This document shows, in pieces, positions 50,946 to 61,318 of a stretch of 64,000 nucleotides of DNA. Below the pieces are notes generated by a model. It saw only the letters and a list, made by a program, of their open reading frames with translations. It was not told where the DNA came from and did not search any database. The first letter of the stretch is position 1, and each line of letters begins with the position of its first letter. This stretch comes from Virgibacillus sp. MSP4-1 (GTDB lineage: Bacteria; Bacillota; Bacilli; Bacillales; Alkalibacillaceae). The stretch is taken from assembly GCF_010092505.1 (NCBI RefSeq), contig NZ_CP048021.1, positions 2,666,001 through 2,730,000 of the forward strand. The letters are read 5' to 3'. Both the position numbers and the translations under genes were made by a program.

Positions 50946-51830
50946 ATGTCCAAAACAGGTACTGATCGTGTGAAACGAGGAATGGCAGAAATGCAAAAGG
51001 GCGGCGTCATCATGGATGTCGTGAATGCTGAACAGGCTAAAATCGCGGAAGAGGCGGGAGCCGTTGCGGTAATGGCCCTTGAACGTGTACCAGCTGATAT
51101 CCGTGCAGCTGGCGGGGTGGCAAGGATGGCTGATCCAACCATTGTTGAAGAAGTTATGAATGCTGTTTCCATTCCAGTTATGGCAAAGGCAAGAATTGGC
51201 CATATTGTTGAGGCTAGAGTGCTTGAAGCTCTGGGCGTAGACTACATTGATGAAAGTGAAGTGCTGACGCCTGCTGATGAAGTCTATCATATCCATAAAA
51301 AAGATTATACGGTTCCGTTTGTATGCGGCTGCCGTGATATTGGTGAGGCCGTGCGTCGTATTGGCGAAGGAGCTTCCATGCTGCGGACTAAAGGAGAGCC
51401 TGGTACAGGGAATATTGTGGAAGCAGTTCGTCATATGCGTAAGGTTCAGTCCCAGATCCGTGAAATCTCCGGTTTATCAGAGGACGAGCTCATGGTTTAT
51501 GCAAAAGAGACAGGCGCTCCTTATGAAATTCTTAAGGAAATTAAAACAGCGGGACGTTTACCTGTTGTTAATTTTGCAGCTGGCGGTATTGCTACACCTG
51601 CTGATGCTGCTCTTATGATGCAGCTGGGAGCAGATGGTGTATTTGTAGGTTCCGGTATTTTTAAATCTGATAATCCGGAGAAATTTGCCCGTTCAATCGT
51701 GGAAGCTACCACTCATTACGAAGACTATGAATTAATTGGACAGCTTTCAAAGGATCTTGGTACAGCGATGAAGGGAAGAGAAATGTCCACGTTGACAGAT
51801 GCTGATCGCATGCAGGATCGCAGTGAGTAA
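50946..51830 (+). CDS. pdxS: Pyridoxal 5'-phosphate synthase, synthase subunit
   Basis: 294 residues. The (beta/alpha)8 barrel with catalytic Lys81 in MAKARIGH and a second key Lys in [11 protein letters not shown]. It condenses ribose 5-phosphate, glyceraldehyde 3-phosphate and ammonia to PLP. Followed after 21 bases by its glutaminase partner pdxT. Confidence 0.98.
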   Translation: MSKTGTDRVKRGMAEMQKGGVIMDVVNAEQAKIAEEAGAVAVMALERVPADIRAAGGVARMADPTIVEEVMNAVSIPVMAKARIGHIVEARVLEALGVDYIDESEVLTPADEVYHIHKKDYTVPFVCGCRDIGEAVRRIGEGASMLRTKGEPGTGNIVEAVRHMRKVQSQIREISGLSEDELMVYAKETGAPYEILKEIKTAGRLPVVNFAAGGIATPADAALMMQLGADGVFVGSGIFKSDNPEKFARSIVEATTHYEDYELIGQLSKDLGTAMKGREMSTLTDADRMQDRSE

Positions 51831-51851
51831 CTAGTAAAGGAGTCATCCATC

Positions 51852-52448
51852 ATGGTAAAAATAGGTGTACTGGGATTACAAGGCGCTGTCCAGGAGCATG
51901 TCCGTTCCATAGAGGCCTGTGGTGCAGAAGCGGCTGTTGTGAAGCGTGTGGAGCAGTTAAAAGAGTTGGATGGCCTTATTTTGCCCGGCGGTGAGAGCAC
52001 GACCATGAGGCGTCTCATAGATAAATATCAATTCTTTGATGCGCTGCGCAGCTTTGGTGAATCAGGAAAACCGATGTTTGGGACGTGTGCTGGTATGATT
52101 CTGCTGGCTGGCGAAATCGATGGACAGGAGGATGCTCATTTACAGCTTATGGATATGAAGGTCGCCCGCAATGCCTTTGGACGGCAAAGAGAAAGCTTTG
52201 AGGCGGATATTGCAATAAGGGACATAGCAGAATCGTTTAATGCTGTGTTTATTCGGGCACCCTATATTTTGGAGACAGGAGAAAATGCAAAAGCTCTTGC
52301 AACCTATGATGGTAAAATTGTAGCGGCAAGGCAGGATCACTATTTAACCTGTGCTTTTCATCCTGAGCTAACTGATGATCATCGTCTTACGGAGCATTTT
52401 GTCGATATGGTTAAGGATGCAACAGAAAAACTTGCATCTTTATCTTAA
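51852..52448 (+). CDS. pdxT: Pyridoxal 5'-phosphate synthase, glutaminase subunit
   Basis: 198 residues. Class I glutaminase: oxyanion GGEST (47-51), nucleophile Cys79 in [11 protein letters not shown], and His/Glu in AFHPELT. It channels ammonia to PdxS in a 12:12 complex. AAAGGAG precedes the ATG. Confidence 0.97.
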   Translation: MVKIGVLGLQGAVQEHVRSIEACGAEAAVVKRVEQLKELDGLILPGGESTTMRRLIDKYQFFDALRSFGESGKPMFGTCAGMILLAGEIDGQEDAHLQLMDMKVARNAFGRQRESFEADIAIRDIAESFNAVFIRAPYILETGENAKALATYDGKIVAARQDHYLTCAFHPELTDDHRLTEHFVDMVKDATEKLASLS

Positions 52449-52460
52449 ACAAGGTATATT
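52432..52460 (+). promoter_or_regulatory. Promoter of the serS T-box leader
   Basis: TTGCAT (52432-52437), 17 bases, TATATT (52455-52460). It overlaps the last codons and stop of pdxT and stands just before the leader RNA. Confidence 0.55.
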
Positions 52461-52469
52461 ATTAAGCAA

Positions 52470-52735
52470 CTGGAATATCGATATTTTCGCAAAAGCGATG
52501 AGAGGAACCAGTAGCAATATGGCTTATCTCAGAGAACCGGTGGCGGCTGTGAACCGGTATAAGTCTGTTGTGAATCCATCCTCGAGCAGGTATACGGAAC
52601 TTTAAGTAAGTATACCCGGTGAAACACCGTTATCAGAAACCAAGCTGGGGGGTCGTTTGCCCTCAACTAGGGTGGTATCGCGGGAAACGTAAACAAACTC
52701 TCGTCCCTTATTATAAAGGGATGGGAGTTTTTTGT
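52470..52735 (+). promoter_or_regulatory. T-box leader of serS
   Basis: T-box core AGGGTGGTATCGCGGG at 52669-52684, stem I region with AGAGA (52530-52534) and GGTGGCGGCTGTGAACC, and a terminator hairpin (52697-52727) followed by TTTTTT. Uncharged tRNA-Ser should bind and prevent termination. The specifier is assumed to be a Ser codon from the downstream gene; I could not fix its exact position. Confidence 0.92.
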
Positions 52736-52801
52736 TGTTCAGGATAGGATGATAAGATTAACGGCCAGTAAAATGCCGATAAATTTAAGGTGTGGATAAT
52801 A

Positions 52802-52823
52802 CCTCCACTTATGGAAGTTTCAT
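52802..52823 (-). repeat. Dispersed repeat, copy 3 (inverted, diverged)
   Basis: CCACTTATGGAAGTTTCAT is the reverse complement of the GTGAAACTTCCATCAGTGG core with about three changes. Between the T-box terminator and serS. Confidence 0.5.
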
Positions 52824-52874
52824 CCTATATAAGTTAAGTTATGTTTTTTCATTATGTGCCGTTATAAGAAATAG

Positions 52875-54179
<1,305 letters not shown>

Positions 54180-54216
54180 ATGATATTTGTACAGGTAAAG
54201 AAATTACTTTCCAAAT

Positions 54217-54255
54217 AGCCCTATGGATAAAAGGATCCATGGGGCTGTGTTTTTG
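54217..54255 (+). terminator. Terminator after serS
   Basis: 12-bp stem AGCCCTATGGAT with ATCCATGGGGCT (54217-54228 and 54235-54246, one G-T pair), then GTGTTTTT. The rest of the gap to tRNA-Ser (54256-54503) has no gene. Confidence 0.85.
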
Positions 54256-54503
54256 GCTATGAGAGTATCTGTAGGTAAACTGGGATGAGGGTGAATTAAG
54301 TGCTGCTGCTGCAAATATAAGGCTTTTAGGGCAATACAGTGATTAAATGATCATTGAACTATGGACATTGGCAAGACAACGGATGAAATTAATATATTTT
54401 AACAATTCCTGCTTATTTATCTTGGAATTGTATGAAAAGTTTAATTTCTCTTTTCCCCTTGCAGAATAAAAAAGGGTATGATATATTATCATAGTGTCAT
54501 TAA

Positions 54504-54596
54504 GGAGGAGTACCCAAGTCCGGCTGAAGGGATCGGTCTTGAAAACCGACAGGGGTGTCAAAGCCCGCGGGGGTTCGAATCCCTCCTCCTCCGCCA
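54504..54596 (+). tRNA. tRNA-Ser (anticodon TGA)
   Basis: 93-nt class II tRNA: acceptor GGAGGAG / CTCCTCC, anticodon loop CTTGAAA (TGA), long variable arm, T-loop TTCGAAT, discriminator G and encoded CCA. Downstream of serS, as in many Bacillaceae. Confidence 0.95.
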
Positions 54597-54635
54597 TAAA
54601 ATCAGCGTATAAATATTGGAGATATAACGGAAACA

Positions 54636-54670
54636 AGGAAATCGTTACTTTGGGTAACGATTTTTTTTAT
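54636..54670 (+). terminator. Terminator after tRNA-Ser
   Basis: AATCGTTAC pairs with GTAACGATT around CTTTGG, followed by eight T. Confidence 0.85.
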
Positions 54671-54743
54671 TATTATATAATTGTAAAAAAATCCGCTTAA
54701 TCTCTTAGATAAGCGGATTAATTAACGTATATAACTATATAGA

Positions 54744-55448
54744 TTATTCGACAAAATTCGGGTGGTGACAGGCACCACTACCAGTGTATTTACGGGAATG
54801 CTGGATAAAATGTCCGATGCGTTCCAAAATCGGCTCAATGGACGTTTGGTCATTAATAATATCGTAATCTGCAATGTTTATTCGCATGACCGGACAGGCA
54901 TTGAAGTCGTTAATCCAGGCCTGATAACGGTCGTACATTTCCTTCCAATAATCTACAGGGGTCTGCTGTTCCATAGGACGACCACGCTTTTGAATCCGAT
55001 CTAAAATATGATCAAAGGATCCCTCTAAATAAATGAGCAGATCCGGGTGAGGAAAGTATGGGGTCATCACCATAGAATCAAATAAACTTTTATAGGTCTG
55101 ATAGTCTGTTTCCGACATCGTACCTTTTTCGTAATGCATCTTGGCAAAAATTCCGGTATCTTCATAAATGGAGCGGTCCTGAACAAATCCGCCGCCATAT
55201 TCAAAAATCTTTTTTTGCTCCTTAAAGCGCTCGGCTAAGAAGTAAATTTGTAAGTGAAAGCTCCAGCGTTCAAAGTCATCATAAAACTTATCCAAATAGG
55301 GATTGGCATCGACCTTTTCAAAGGACGTTTTAAAGTTTAAAGCATTAGCTAGTGCATTTGTCATCGTTGACTTTCCGACCCCTACCGTTCCTGCTATGGT
55401 GATGACTGAGTCGTTAGGGATATTTACACGATGATTTCCGGTCGTCAT
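54744..55448 (-). CDS. dck: Deoxyadenosine/deoxycytidine kinase
   Basis: 234 residues. P-loop GTVGVGKST (about 19-27), the dNK family motif YFLAERFKEQKKIFE, DRSIYED and the lid RIQKRGRPMEQQ. Salvages dA and dC by phosphorylation. Its first 4 bases overlap the dgk stop. The pair lies next to tRNA-Ser and serS, as in B. subtilis dck-dgk. Confidence 0.93.
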   Translation of the reverse strand: MTTGNHRVNIPNDSVITIAGTVGVGKSTMTNALANALNFKTSFEKVDANPYLDKFYDDFERWSFHLQIYFLAERFKEQKKIFEYGGGFVQDRSIYEDTGIFAKMHYEKGTMSETDYQTYKSLFDSMVMTPYFPHPDLLIYLEGSFDHILDRIQKRGRPMEQQTPVDYWKEMYDRYQAWINDFNACPVMRINIADYDIINDQTSIEPILERIGHFIQHSRKYTGSGACHHPNFVE

Positions 55449-56086
55449 AGTACGGCTTCCCCCTCTTTTAATGACTTTTCCACCTTTTTCAGGACGTATT
55501 CCAAGTCCTCTTGTCTATTTACAAAATCCAGCTCATCCCCATTAAAGCGGATCACTGGAATTTCCGGATTTTCCGTTTCAAACTGATTCATAAATACTTC
55601 ATAATCATGAGATAACTGTTCTAAATAAGATGCCTGTATATTTTGTTCCAAAGAACGCCCCCGTTTACGGATTCGCTCTAACAAAGTATCTAAACTAGCA
55701 TGTAAATATATCATAATATTAGGCCTGGGCATGTCATTAGTTAAAATATGGAAAATCTGATTGTATTTATCATACTGGTGGTCTTTAAGTGTACGTTTTG
55801 CAAAAATCATATTCTTGGAAATATGATAATCGGATACAACAGGCTTTCCCTGCTTCAAGTATTTTCGATCAATATCCTCCAACTGCTTATACCGGTTGCA
55901 CAGGAAGAACATCTCGGTTTGAAAGCTCCACTCCTCAATGTTATCGTAAAATTTTCCGAGAAATGGATTTTCCTCTACAATTTCCTTTAATAAGTGAAAT
56001 TGAAAATGGGCATTGATCTTTTTTGCCAATGAGGTTTTCCCGACTCCGATTGGACCTTCAACAGCAATAAAAGGTATTTGTCCCAT
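55445..56086 (-). CDS. dgk: Deoxyguanosine kinase
   Basis: 213 residues from ATG 56086, after GAAGGGAG; the frame extends to 56179, but those residues are not family-like. P-loop EGPIGVGKTS (about 9-18), FFLCNRYKQLED, DYHISKNMIFA and the lid RIRKRGRSLEQ. It phosphorylates deoxyguanosine for salvage. First of the dgk-dck pair. Confidence 0.93.
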   Translation of the reverse strand: MGQIPFIAVEGPIGVGKTSLAKKINAHFQFHLLKEIVEENPFLGKFYDNIEEWSFQTEMFFLCNRYKQLEDIDRKYLKQGKPVVSDYHISKNMIFAKRTLKDHQYDKYNQIFHILTNDMPRPNIMIYLHASLDTLLERIRKRGRSLEQNIQASYLEQLSHDYEVFMNQFETENPEIPVIRFNGDELDFVNRQEDLEYVLKKVEKSLKEGEAVL

Positions 56087-56269
56087 GGTTTCGCTCCCTT
56101 CAACTACATCGCTCACTGTCCATGTTTCTACAAAAATAGACAGACTATATTTTATCATAGATACACCGGTCTGTGACATAAGAATAAAAATGCAATTTAT
56201 GCAGGAATTTAAAATGGGTTTTATGGCTGTTGCAGGAAGGTGAGAACAGGCTATTTTCGCTTTTTGTTC

Positions 56270-56298
56270 TTGACATTTTCACACATTCCTTGCATAAT
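56270..56298 (+). promoter_or_regulatory. Promoter of the proC T-box leader
   Basis: TTGACA (56270-56275), 17 bases, CATAAT (56293-56298). Confidence 0.7.
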
Positions 56299-56304
56299 AC
56301 TATA

Positions 56305-56597
56305 AAATATACTGAATAATGATAAGCTTTGAACAGGCCAGTAGATAATGGCTCGGGTAAAAAGAGATTGGAATTCACCGGCTGAAAGATTCCATCACCT
56401 GGAGATTATCGAAACCTACCTGGGAGCTATCAGGGCGATAAACCTTGGTCGCAAGCCTAGCGTTACAGGCTGGAGAGGACATCTTTAAAACGGAAATCTT
56501 TGTCTAAACGTTTCCCTTTTTTCCAGATGTCAATTCAAGGTGGTACCGCGGATTCAGCCCATTCCGTCCTTAACGTAAGGATGGAGTGGGTTTTTTA
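56305..56597 (+). promoter_or_regulatory. T-box leader of proC
   Basis: T-box core AAGGTGGTACCGCGG (56537-56551), stem I with internal GAAAGATTCC and CACCTGG segments, and a strong terminator CCCATTCCGTCCTTA with TAAGGATGGAGTGGG (56558-56590) followed by six T. Proline limitation would allow read-through. The proline specificity is inferred from proC; CCT triplets occur near 56397 and 56417. Confidence 0.9.
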
Positions 56598-56655
56598 ATG
56601 ATGGAATGTTGATCTATGTTTGTTTTGGATATAAACAATTTTAGGAGGAAAAAAG

Positions 56656-57480
56656 ATGGTTAATAAAATTGCATTTGTAGGTGCAGGTGCCATGGCCGAG
56701 TCGATACTATCAGGAATTCTGAATAAGCAGGTCGTCCGTCCGGAGCAGGTTTGTGTGACCAATAAGGAGGATCAGGAACGCTTAAAACATATGAAATCGA
56801 CCTATGGGGTAAAAACTTTAAGCGAAAAGCGGGAAGTTGTGGCAGATGCGGATATGGTCATCCTTGCTATGAAACCAAAGGATGTTACGGATGCCATTGA
56901 ATCGGTAAGGGAGTTTGTTTCAGAGGATCAGATGGTTGTATCTGTATTAGCCGGAATTTCAACTTCGTATATAGAATCAGAATTAGGAAAAAAGATTTCG
57001 GTCATTCGTGCCATGCCGAACACTTCAGCGTCTATTGGTTTTTCTGCGACAGCTATTGCTGCCGGAACCTATGCAAATGCTGCTCAAATGGATATGGTCC
57101 AGGAGCTGTTTCAGACGATAGGTACGACGACGGTTGTAGATGAGGATGACCTGCATGTGGTTACAGGTTTATCCGGAAGTGGTCCGGCGTACATTTATTA
57201 TTTAGTAGAGGCGATGGAAGCAGCCGCGAAGGAATCAGGCCTGAAAGAGGATATTTCAAAGGAGCTAATTGTCCAAACTCTAGTAGGAGCAGCTGAAATG
57301 CTGAAAAATACGGAATCAAGTCCTGAAGAGCTTCGTCAAAATATCACCAGCCCAGGTGGAACCACGCAGGCAGGACTCGAAACCCTGAAAAAATACAAAT
57401 ATCAGGAAGCCCTGATGGAATGTGTAAAAAATGCAAAAGAGCGTTCGATAGAGCTGGGAAGACCTTATCAGCGGGTTTAG
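56656..57480 (+). CDS. proC: Pyrroline-5-carboxylate reductase
   Basis: 274 residues. N-terminal NAD(P)-binding FVGAGAMAESI, AMPNTSASIG, and the C-terminal signature VTGLSGSGPAYIYYLVEAME with SPGGTTQAGLE. It reduces P5C to proline, the last step. Proline is also a compatible solute, and T-box control suggests the anabolic isozyme. AGGAGG before the ATG. Confidence 0.97.
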   Translation: MVNKIAFVGAGAMAESILSGILNKQVVRPEQVCVTNKEDQERLKHMKSTYGVKTLSEKREVVADADMVILAMKPKDVTDAIESVREFVSEDQMVVSVLAGISTSYIESELGKKISVIRAMPNTSASIGFSATAIAAGTYANAAQMDMVQELFQTIGTTTVVDEDDLHVVTGLSGSGPAYIYYLVEAMEAAAKESGLKEDISKELIVQTLVGAAEMLKNTESSPEELRQNITSPGGTTQAGLETLKKYKYQEALMECVKNAKERSIELGRPYQRV

Positions 57481-57489
57481 AGGTTATGT

Positions 57490-57562
57490 CAGGGCCTGGG
57501 CAGAAGTAAGAATGGAGCAGTAAGCTTCGTGCGTGAGTATAACTGCTTATCCTCCAGGCCCA
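57490..57562 (+). other. Nested hairpin in the proC-tRNA-Arg gap
   Basis: Outer stem GGGCCTGG (57492-57499) with CCAGGCCC (57554-57561), inner stem AGCAGT (57516-57521) with ACTGCT (57542-57547). There is no T-tract after it, so it is not a normal terminator. Structure with no assigned role. Confidence 0.5.
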
Positions 57563-57682
57563 CACCAAAGGGATTATTCAGACTGTCATCACAGGGTTTT
57601 AAGTGACCCCCTGCTCTTTGAATCAATCCTATCCCTTTTCAACTGGAGGATTCTTTTGTATAATAAATAATGTTTTCACTTT

Positions 57683-57755
57683 GGCTCCGTAGCTCAGGGG
57701 ATAGAGCGTCGGTTTCCTAAACCGTGCGTCGCAGGTTCGAATCCTGCCGGGGCCA
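57683..57755 (+). tRNA. tRNA-Arg (anticodon CCT)
   Basis: 73 nt: acceptor GGCTCCG / CGGGGCC with G-T pairs, anticodon CCT in loop TTCCTAA, T-loop TTCGAAT, discriminator A. The CCA end is not encoded. Confidence 0.93.
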
Positions 57756-57894
57756 TATAATATAGAAAGTTTTTAAAGATAGCCAGGTACATCTACATCT
57801 GTACTTGGCTTCTTTTTTGTTATATATAATAGATTTTCCGTTAAAACTCCTGTAAGATTCAGGTTAGAGACAGAAATTCAGGAGGTAAGCAACT

Positions 57895-58677
57895 ATGATC
57901 AAACTAATTGTCAGTGATTTAGATGGGACACTGCTAAGCTATCATAAAGGACTTCTCGAACGGGATAAGGAAGCCATTCTGCATGCTGTCGGCAAGGGTA
58001 CTGAATTCAGTGTTGCCAGTGGACGGATGGATGTGGAAATAAAAGAGGTGATGGGAATGATTGGTGCAACCGGTCACCGCATCAGTCAAAATGGTTCTTT
58101 TGTCTACTCAAAGGATGAGGAACGGATATACGGCCATGTGTTTTCCAAGAACGATGTGTTAGACCTTTATCAATTTTTAATTTCCACAGATGCTCCTTTA
58201 ACAATTTTTTCTGAGAATCAGGGATTTGTAAATGATGCATCCCGGATAAAATCTGTATATATGAGCCGCTTATTTTTCCCGATTGAACTGGACACAAACC
58301 TTATAAACAGTATTCAAAAAGGCTTAGAGGTTTCAAAAATATCGGTGAACAGTCACCAGACAGAATGGTTAAAACAAATTCAGGCAAAGATTGAAGGACA
58401 ATTTTCATCCATTGCAGATTCGTTTATTTCCGATCCGGAATGTCTGGATATTATGCCAAAAGCGATTAATAAGGGAAAAGGTGTAAAGGCGATTATGGAT
58501 GCTTATCACTTACAACCTGAGGAAATTATGTGTATTGGAGACTCCTATAACGACATTTCCATGTTTCAATTAACACCTCATAGTTATGTGATGAGTCAGG
58601 CTGATGAAGAAGTGAAAGGCTATGCTGCACATGAGGTCAATTATGTATATGAAGCATTGGAAGCACTGCACAAGTAA
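57895..58677 (+). CDS. Cof-type HAD-superfamily phosphatase
   Basis: 260 residues. HAD motifs: DLDGTLLS near residue 8, Lys in INKGKGVKAIM and GDSYNDISMF; the insert between them is a Cof-type (C2) cap. Such enzymes dephosphorylate sugar phosphates, PLP or flavin precursors; the substrate cannot be told. AGGAGG precedes the ATG. Confidence 0.9.
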   Translation: MIKLIVSDLDGTLLSYHKGLLERDKEAILHAVGKGTEFSVASGRMDVEIKEVMGMIGATGHRISQNGSFVYSKDEERIYGHVFSKNDVLDLYQFLISTDAPLTIFSENQGFVNDASRIKSVYMSRLFFPIELDTNLINSIQKGLEVSKISVNSHQTEWLKQIQAKIEGQFSSIADSFISDPECLDIMPKAINKGKGVKAIMDAYHLQPEEIMCIGDSYNDISMFQLTPHSYVMSQADEEVKGYAAHEVNYVYEALEALHK

Positions 58678-58685
58678 ATAGATGA

Positions 58686-58742
58686 AAAAGCTGATTGCAA
58701 CACGCACCGATTCGGTGTAAACCCGCAATCAGCTTTTTTTTA
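58686..58742 (+). terminator. Terminator after the Cof-type gene
   Basis: AAAAAGCTGATTG pairs with CAATCAGCTTTTT around a 30-base loop that holds its own CACCGA...TCGGTG hairpin. Confidence 0.8.
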
Positions 58743-58855
58743 TTGTGATGCTTTAGTGCTTTAAAGCGGTGCGGGACAGTCCCGAGGTATAATCTTTATT
58801 TCCCGGCAGAAACTATAAACTGCGATGAGTTATTGAGTCAAAGGGGTTTACATAC

Positions 58856-60208
58856 ATGTTTTCGTTTAATAAAAGCGAGGTGGACCGGGTTAAGCCGGTC
58901 CTTGAAAAGGAGTTTAAAGGAACGGAGGATGCTCAGTTCCGAACGTTGTCACTGGAAAATGACCAGGAGATTGAACTGGTGTACATTCAGACGGTGATTG
59001 ACAATGCCAACATTCATGAACAGTTTTTTAAGCCCTTTTTTGAAATCAATGATGTAAAGAGATATGAGTCCTATCTAAAATCTCTGCCGAATTTCAAGGA
59101 ATTTAAAGATGAACAGGACACGGTTAAAGAAATGCTGCATGGCTCAGTCGTGATTTTTATTAAGGGTCAAGTATATATCGTCGGATTCATTCATCAGGAA
59201 AACTCACAGGTGCTGGATGCGAGTGTGGAAACGACGATTTTAGGACCGCAGAAGGCCTTAAGTGAGAATATCTATACCAATCTTAATCTTATTCGACACC
59301 GCTACCATAAAAAAAGCCTGAGGGTTGAAAAGGCACCTGAAATTGGCAGTAAGTCGAATATTCAGGTTTGTATCCTTTATGACGAAAAAGAGGCAGAGCC
59401 CCAAATAGTGGAGCAGGTAAAGAAAAGATTGGATCAGGCGAACCGTCCGATTGTTCAGTCTGCAGGAGAATTGCACAGAGCACTCACAAATAGGAAAAGA
59501 CGTATGTTTCCTACCTTACTCGTAACGGAGAGGCCTGATCGAATGGCTTATAATTTATCGCGGGGAAAAGTCATTATTATGATTGAAGGAATCCCATTTG
59601 TTTTAATTGGTCCCACAGTCTTTTATGATTTTATGAGTTCAATGGAGGATTTTTACCAACCTTATTGGGTGTCTAAATTTCTCATTATATTGCGATATGT
59701 CGGTTTATTTATCAGTCTCTTTCTTCCTTCAGCATATGTAGGCATCATTTCGTATAATCCGGAAGTACTGCGGGTTCAACTTGCATTTTCCATCGCAGGC
59801 AGTCGAATGCCGGTTCCGTACCCTTCGTACCTTGAAGTGTTATTTATGTTAATTATGATGGAAATGCTTGTAGAGGCATCCATTCGTCTTCCTAAAACGA
59901 TTGGCCCTACCGCTACCACGGTTGGTGGTTTAATTTTAGGACAGGCAGCAACCGATGCCGGACTGGTTTCAAACATTATGATTATTATTGTGGCTGCGGT
60001 GGCTATATCCAATTTCATTATTCCGATAAATGAAATGAGCTTCGCGATGAGGGTAATGAAATACCTGTTGTTACTGGTTACGACTCTATCGGGATTAATT
60101 GGACTTGTGCTGGGAACGGTTGGTCTTATTTATTATCTTGTTTATTTAGACAGCTTCGGACAGCCCTATTTAAAACTGTTTACGACTCGTCAAAAGCAAC
60201 ATATATAG
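58856..60208 (+). CDS. Spore germination protein, GerA-family A subunit
   Basis: 450 residues: N-terminal soluble domains (about 1-240), then five or six transmembrane helices with the family motifs SRGKVIIMIEGIPFVLIGP, EDFYQPYW and PKTIGPTATTVGGLILGQAA. GerA-type A subunits form the ion-conducting germinant receptor core in the spore inner membrane. First of a typical A-B-C operon. It is somewhat short for the family because the N-terminal part is compact. The germinant cannot be predicted. Confidence 0.95.
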   Translation: MFSFNKSEVDRVKPVLEKEFKGTEDAQFRTLSLENDQEIELVYIQTVIDNANIHEQFFKPFFEINDVKRYESYLKSLPNFKEFKDEQDTVKEMLHGSVVIFIKGQVYIVGFIHQENSQVLDASVETTILGPQKALSENIYTNLNLIRHRYHKKSLRVEKAPEIGSKSNIQVCILYDEKEAEPQIVEQVKKRLDQANRPIVQSAGELHRALTNRKRRMFPTLLVTERPDRMAYNLSRGKVIIMIEGIPFVLIGPTVFYDFMSSMEDFYQPYWVSKFLIILRYVGLFISLFLPSAYVGIISYNPEVLRVQLAFSIAGSRMPVPYPSYLEVLFMLIMMEMLVEASIRLPKTIGPTATTVGGLILGQAATDAGLVSNIMIIIVAAVAISNFIIPINEMSFAMRVMKYLLLLVTTLSGLIGLVLGTVGLIYYLVYLDSFGQPYLKLFTTRQKQHI

Positions 60209-60223
60209 GGAAGAAGGGATTCG

Positions 60224-61318
60224 GTGAGTCGCTACTATTACTATTTAGTGATTTTGAATATGCTTGCGAATGTTGTTGCTCTTGTGCCCAGGATTTTAAT
60301 TGAAGAGCGGGTCAATGGTGTGGTGACCTCTTTAATGATTGCTATTCTCATTACCCTGGTTTATTGTCTTATTTATACAAATGCCATGCTTAAATTCCCT
60401 GGCCAGGGGCAGCCTGAAATCATTAAAAAATATACACCTAAATGGTTTGCATCCGGTTATTTATTTTTTATTGGAATTTTGTATTTCCTCGGAACCTGGT
60501 TTGTGCTTTTGTCCTTTATTGATATTACCAAGCGGTTTATTAATCCCGAAATGCCTGCGTTATATATATCGGTTCTCTTTTTATTTATTATTTGCCTGGG
60601 GGCTCTGATGAAGACGGAAAAAACCTTATATGCACTTGAAATTATCCTGATTATTAGTCTCCCACTCATTGTGGCTATTTTTTTAAAAGCTTTTTTGAAT
60701 GAACACATGAGCTGGGATGCTATCCGAATTGTTTTTACACATACGATTGATTCCCCCTCCATTACCAGCATTGGAGCGGGTGCTTATTCAATGCTGGGCT
60801 TTTATTATATATCTATTTATAATCGTGTGCTGAAAAATAGAGTAGAGGGGATGGGAGTTTGGCGAATGGTGCTAATTGGAATTGCCGGGACCATTAACAT
60901 TTTCACCTCCCTCTTGATTCCAATCGGTATGAATGGCATTGATGGGGCGGAGAATTATATTTATCCCTGGTTTTCAACGGCTGATGCCTTACGAATGGAA
61001 TTTGGCTTTGTTGAAAGAGTCCTCTATATTTTTCTTTTACTTTATATAGGCATTTCCATGATAAGTGCAACCATTACCTGTCATATTGCGATGGAGCATA
61101 TGAGAAGTGTCCTTCCGGAGATAAAATGGCAGGATGTAAAAATTGTACCGGTCATGATGGCTCTCCTTTTTTCGCTGGCTACCATTCTGGGATACTTTTT
61201 TCTTAGTCAGGTGCAGGTTTATGAACTGGCAAAAATGTTTTTTTCTTTATTATTGTTTGCGGGCGCATTTTCGTGTGCGGTTCTGTTCTATGCAGTGAGG
61301 AGGTCTAAGCAGAAATGA
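60224..61318 (+). CDS. Spore germination protein, GerA-family B subunit
   Basis: 364 residues with ten transmembrane helices of the APC transporter fold. This subunit is thought to bind the germinant. GTG start at 60224, 15 bases after the A subunit; the end overlaps the C-subunit start by 4 bases. Confidence 0.94.
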   Translation: MSRYYYYLVILNMLANVVALVPRILIEERVNGVVTSLMIAILITLVYCLIYTNAMLKFPGQGQPEIIKKYTPKWFASGYLFFIGILYFLGTWFVLLSFIDITKRFINPEMPALYISVLFLFIICLGALMKTEKTLYALEIILIISLPLIVAIFLKAFLNEHMSWDAIRIVFTHTIDSPSITSIGAGAYSMLGFYYISIYNRVLKNRVEGMGVWRMVLIGIAGTINIFTSLLIPIGMNGIDGAENYIYPWFSTADALRMEFGFVERVLYIFLLLYIGISMISATITCHIAMEHMRSVLPEIKWQDVKIVPVMMALLFSLATILGYFFLSQVQVYELAKMFFSLLLFAGAFSCAVLFYAVRRSKQK

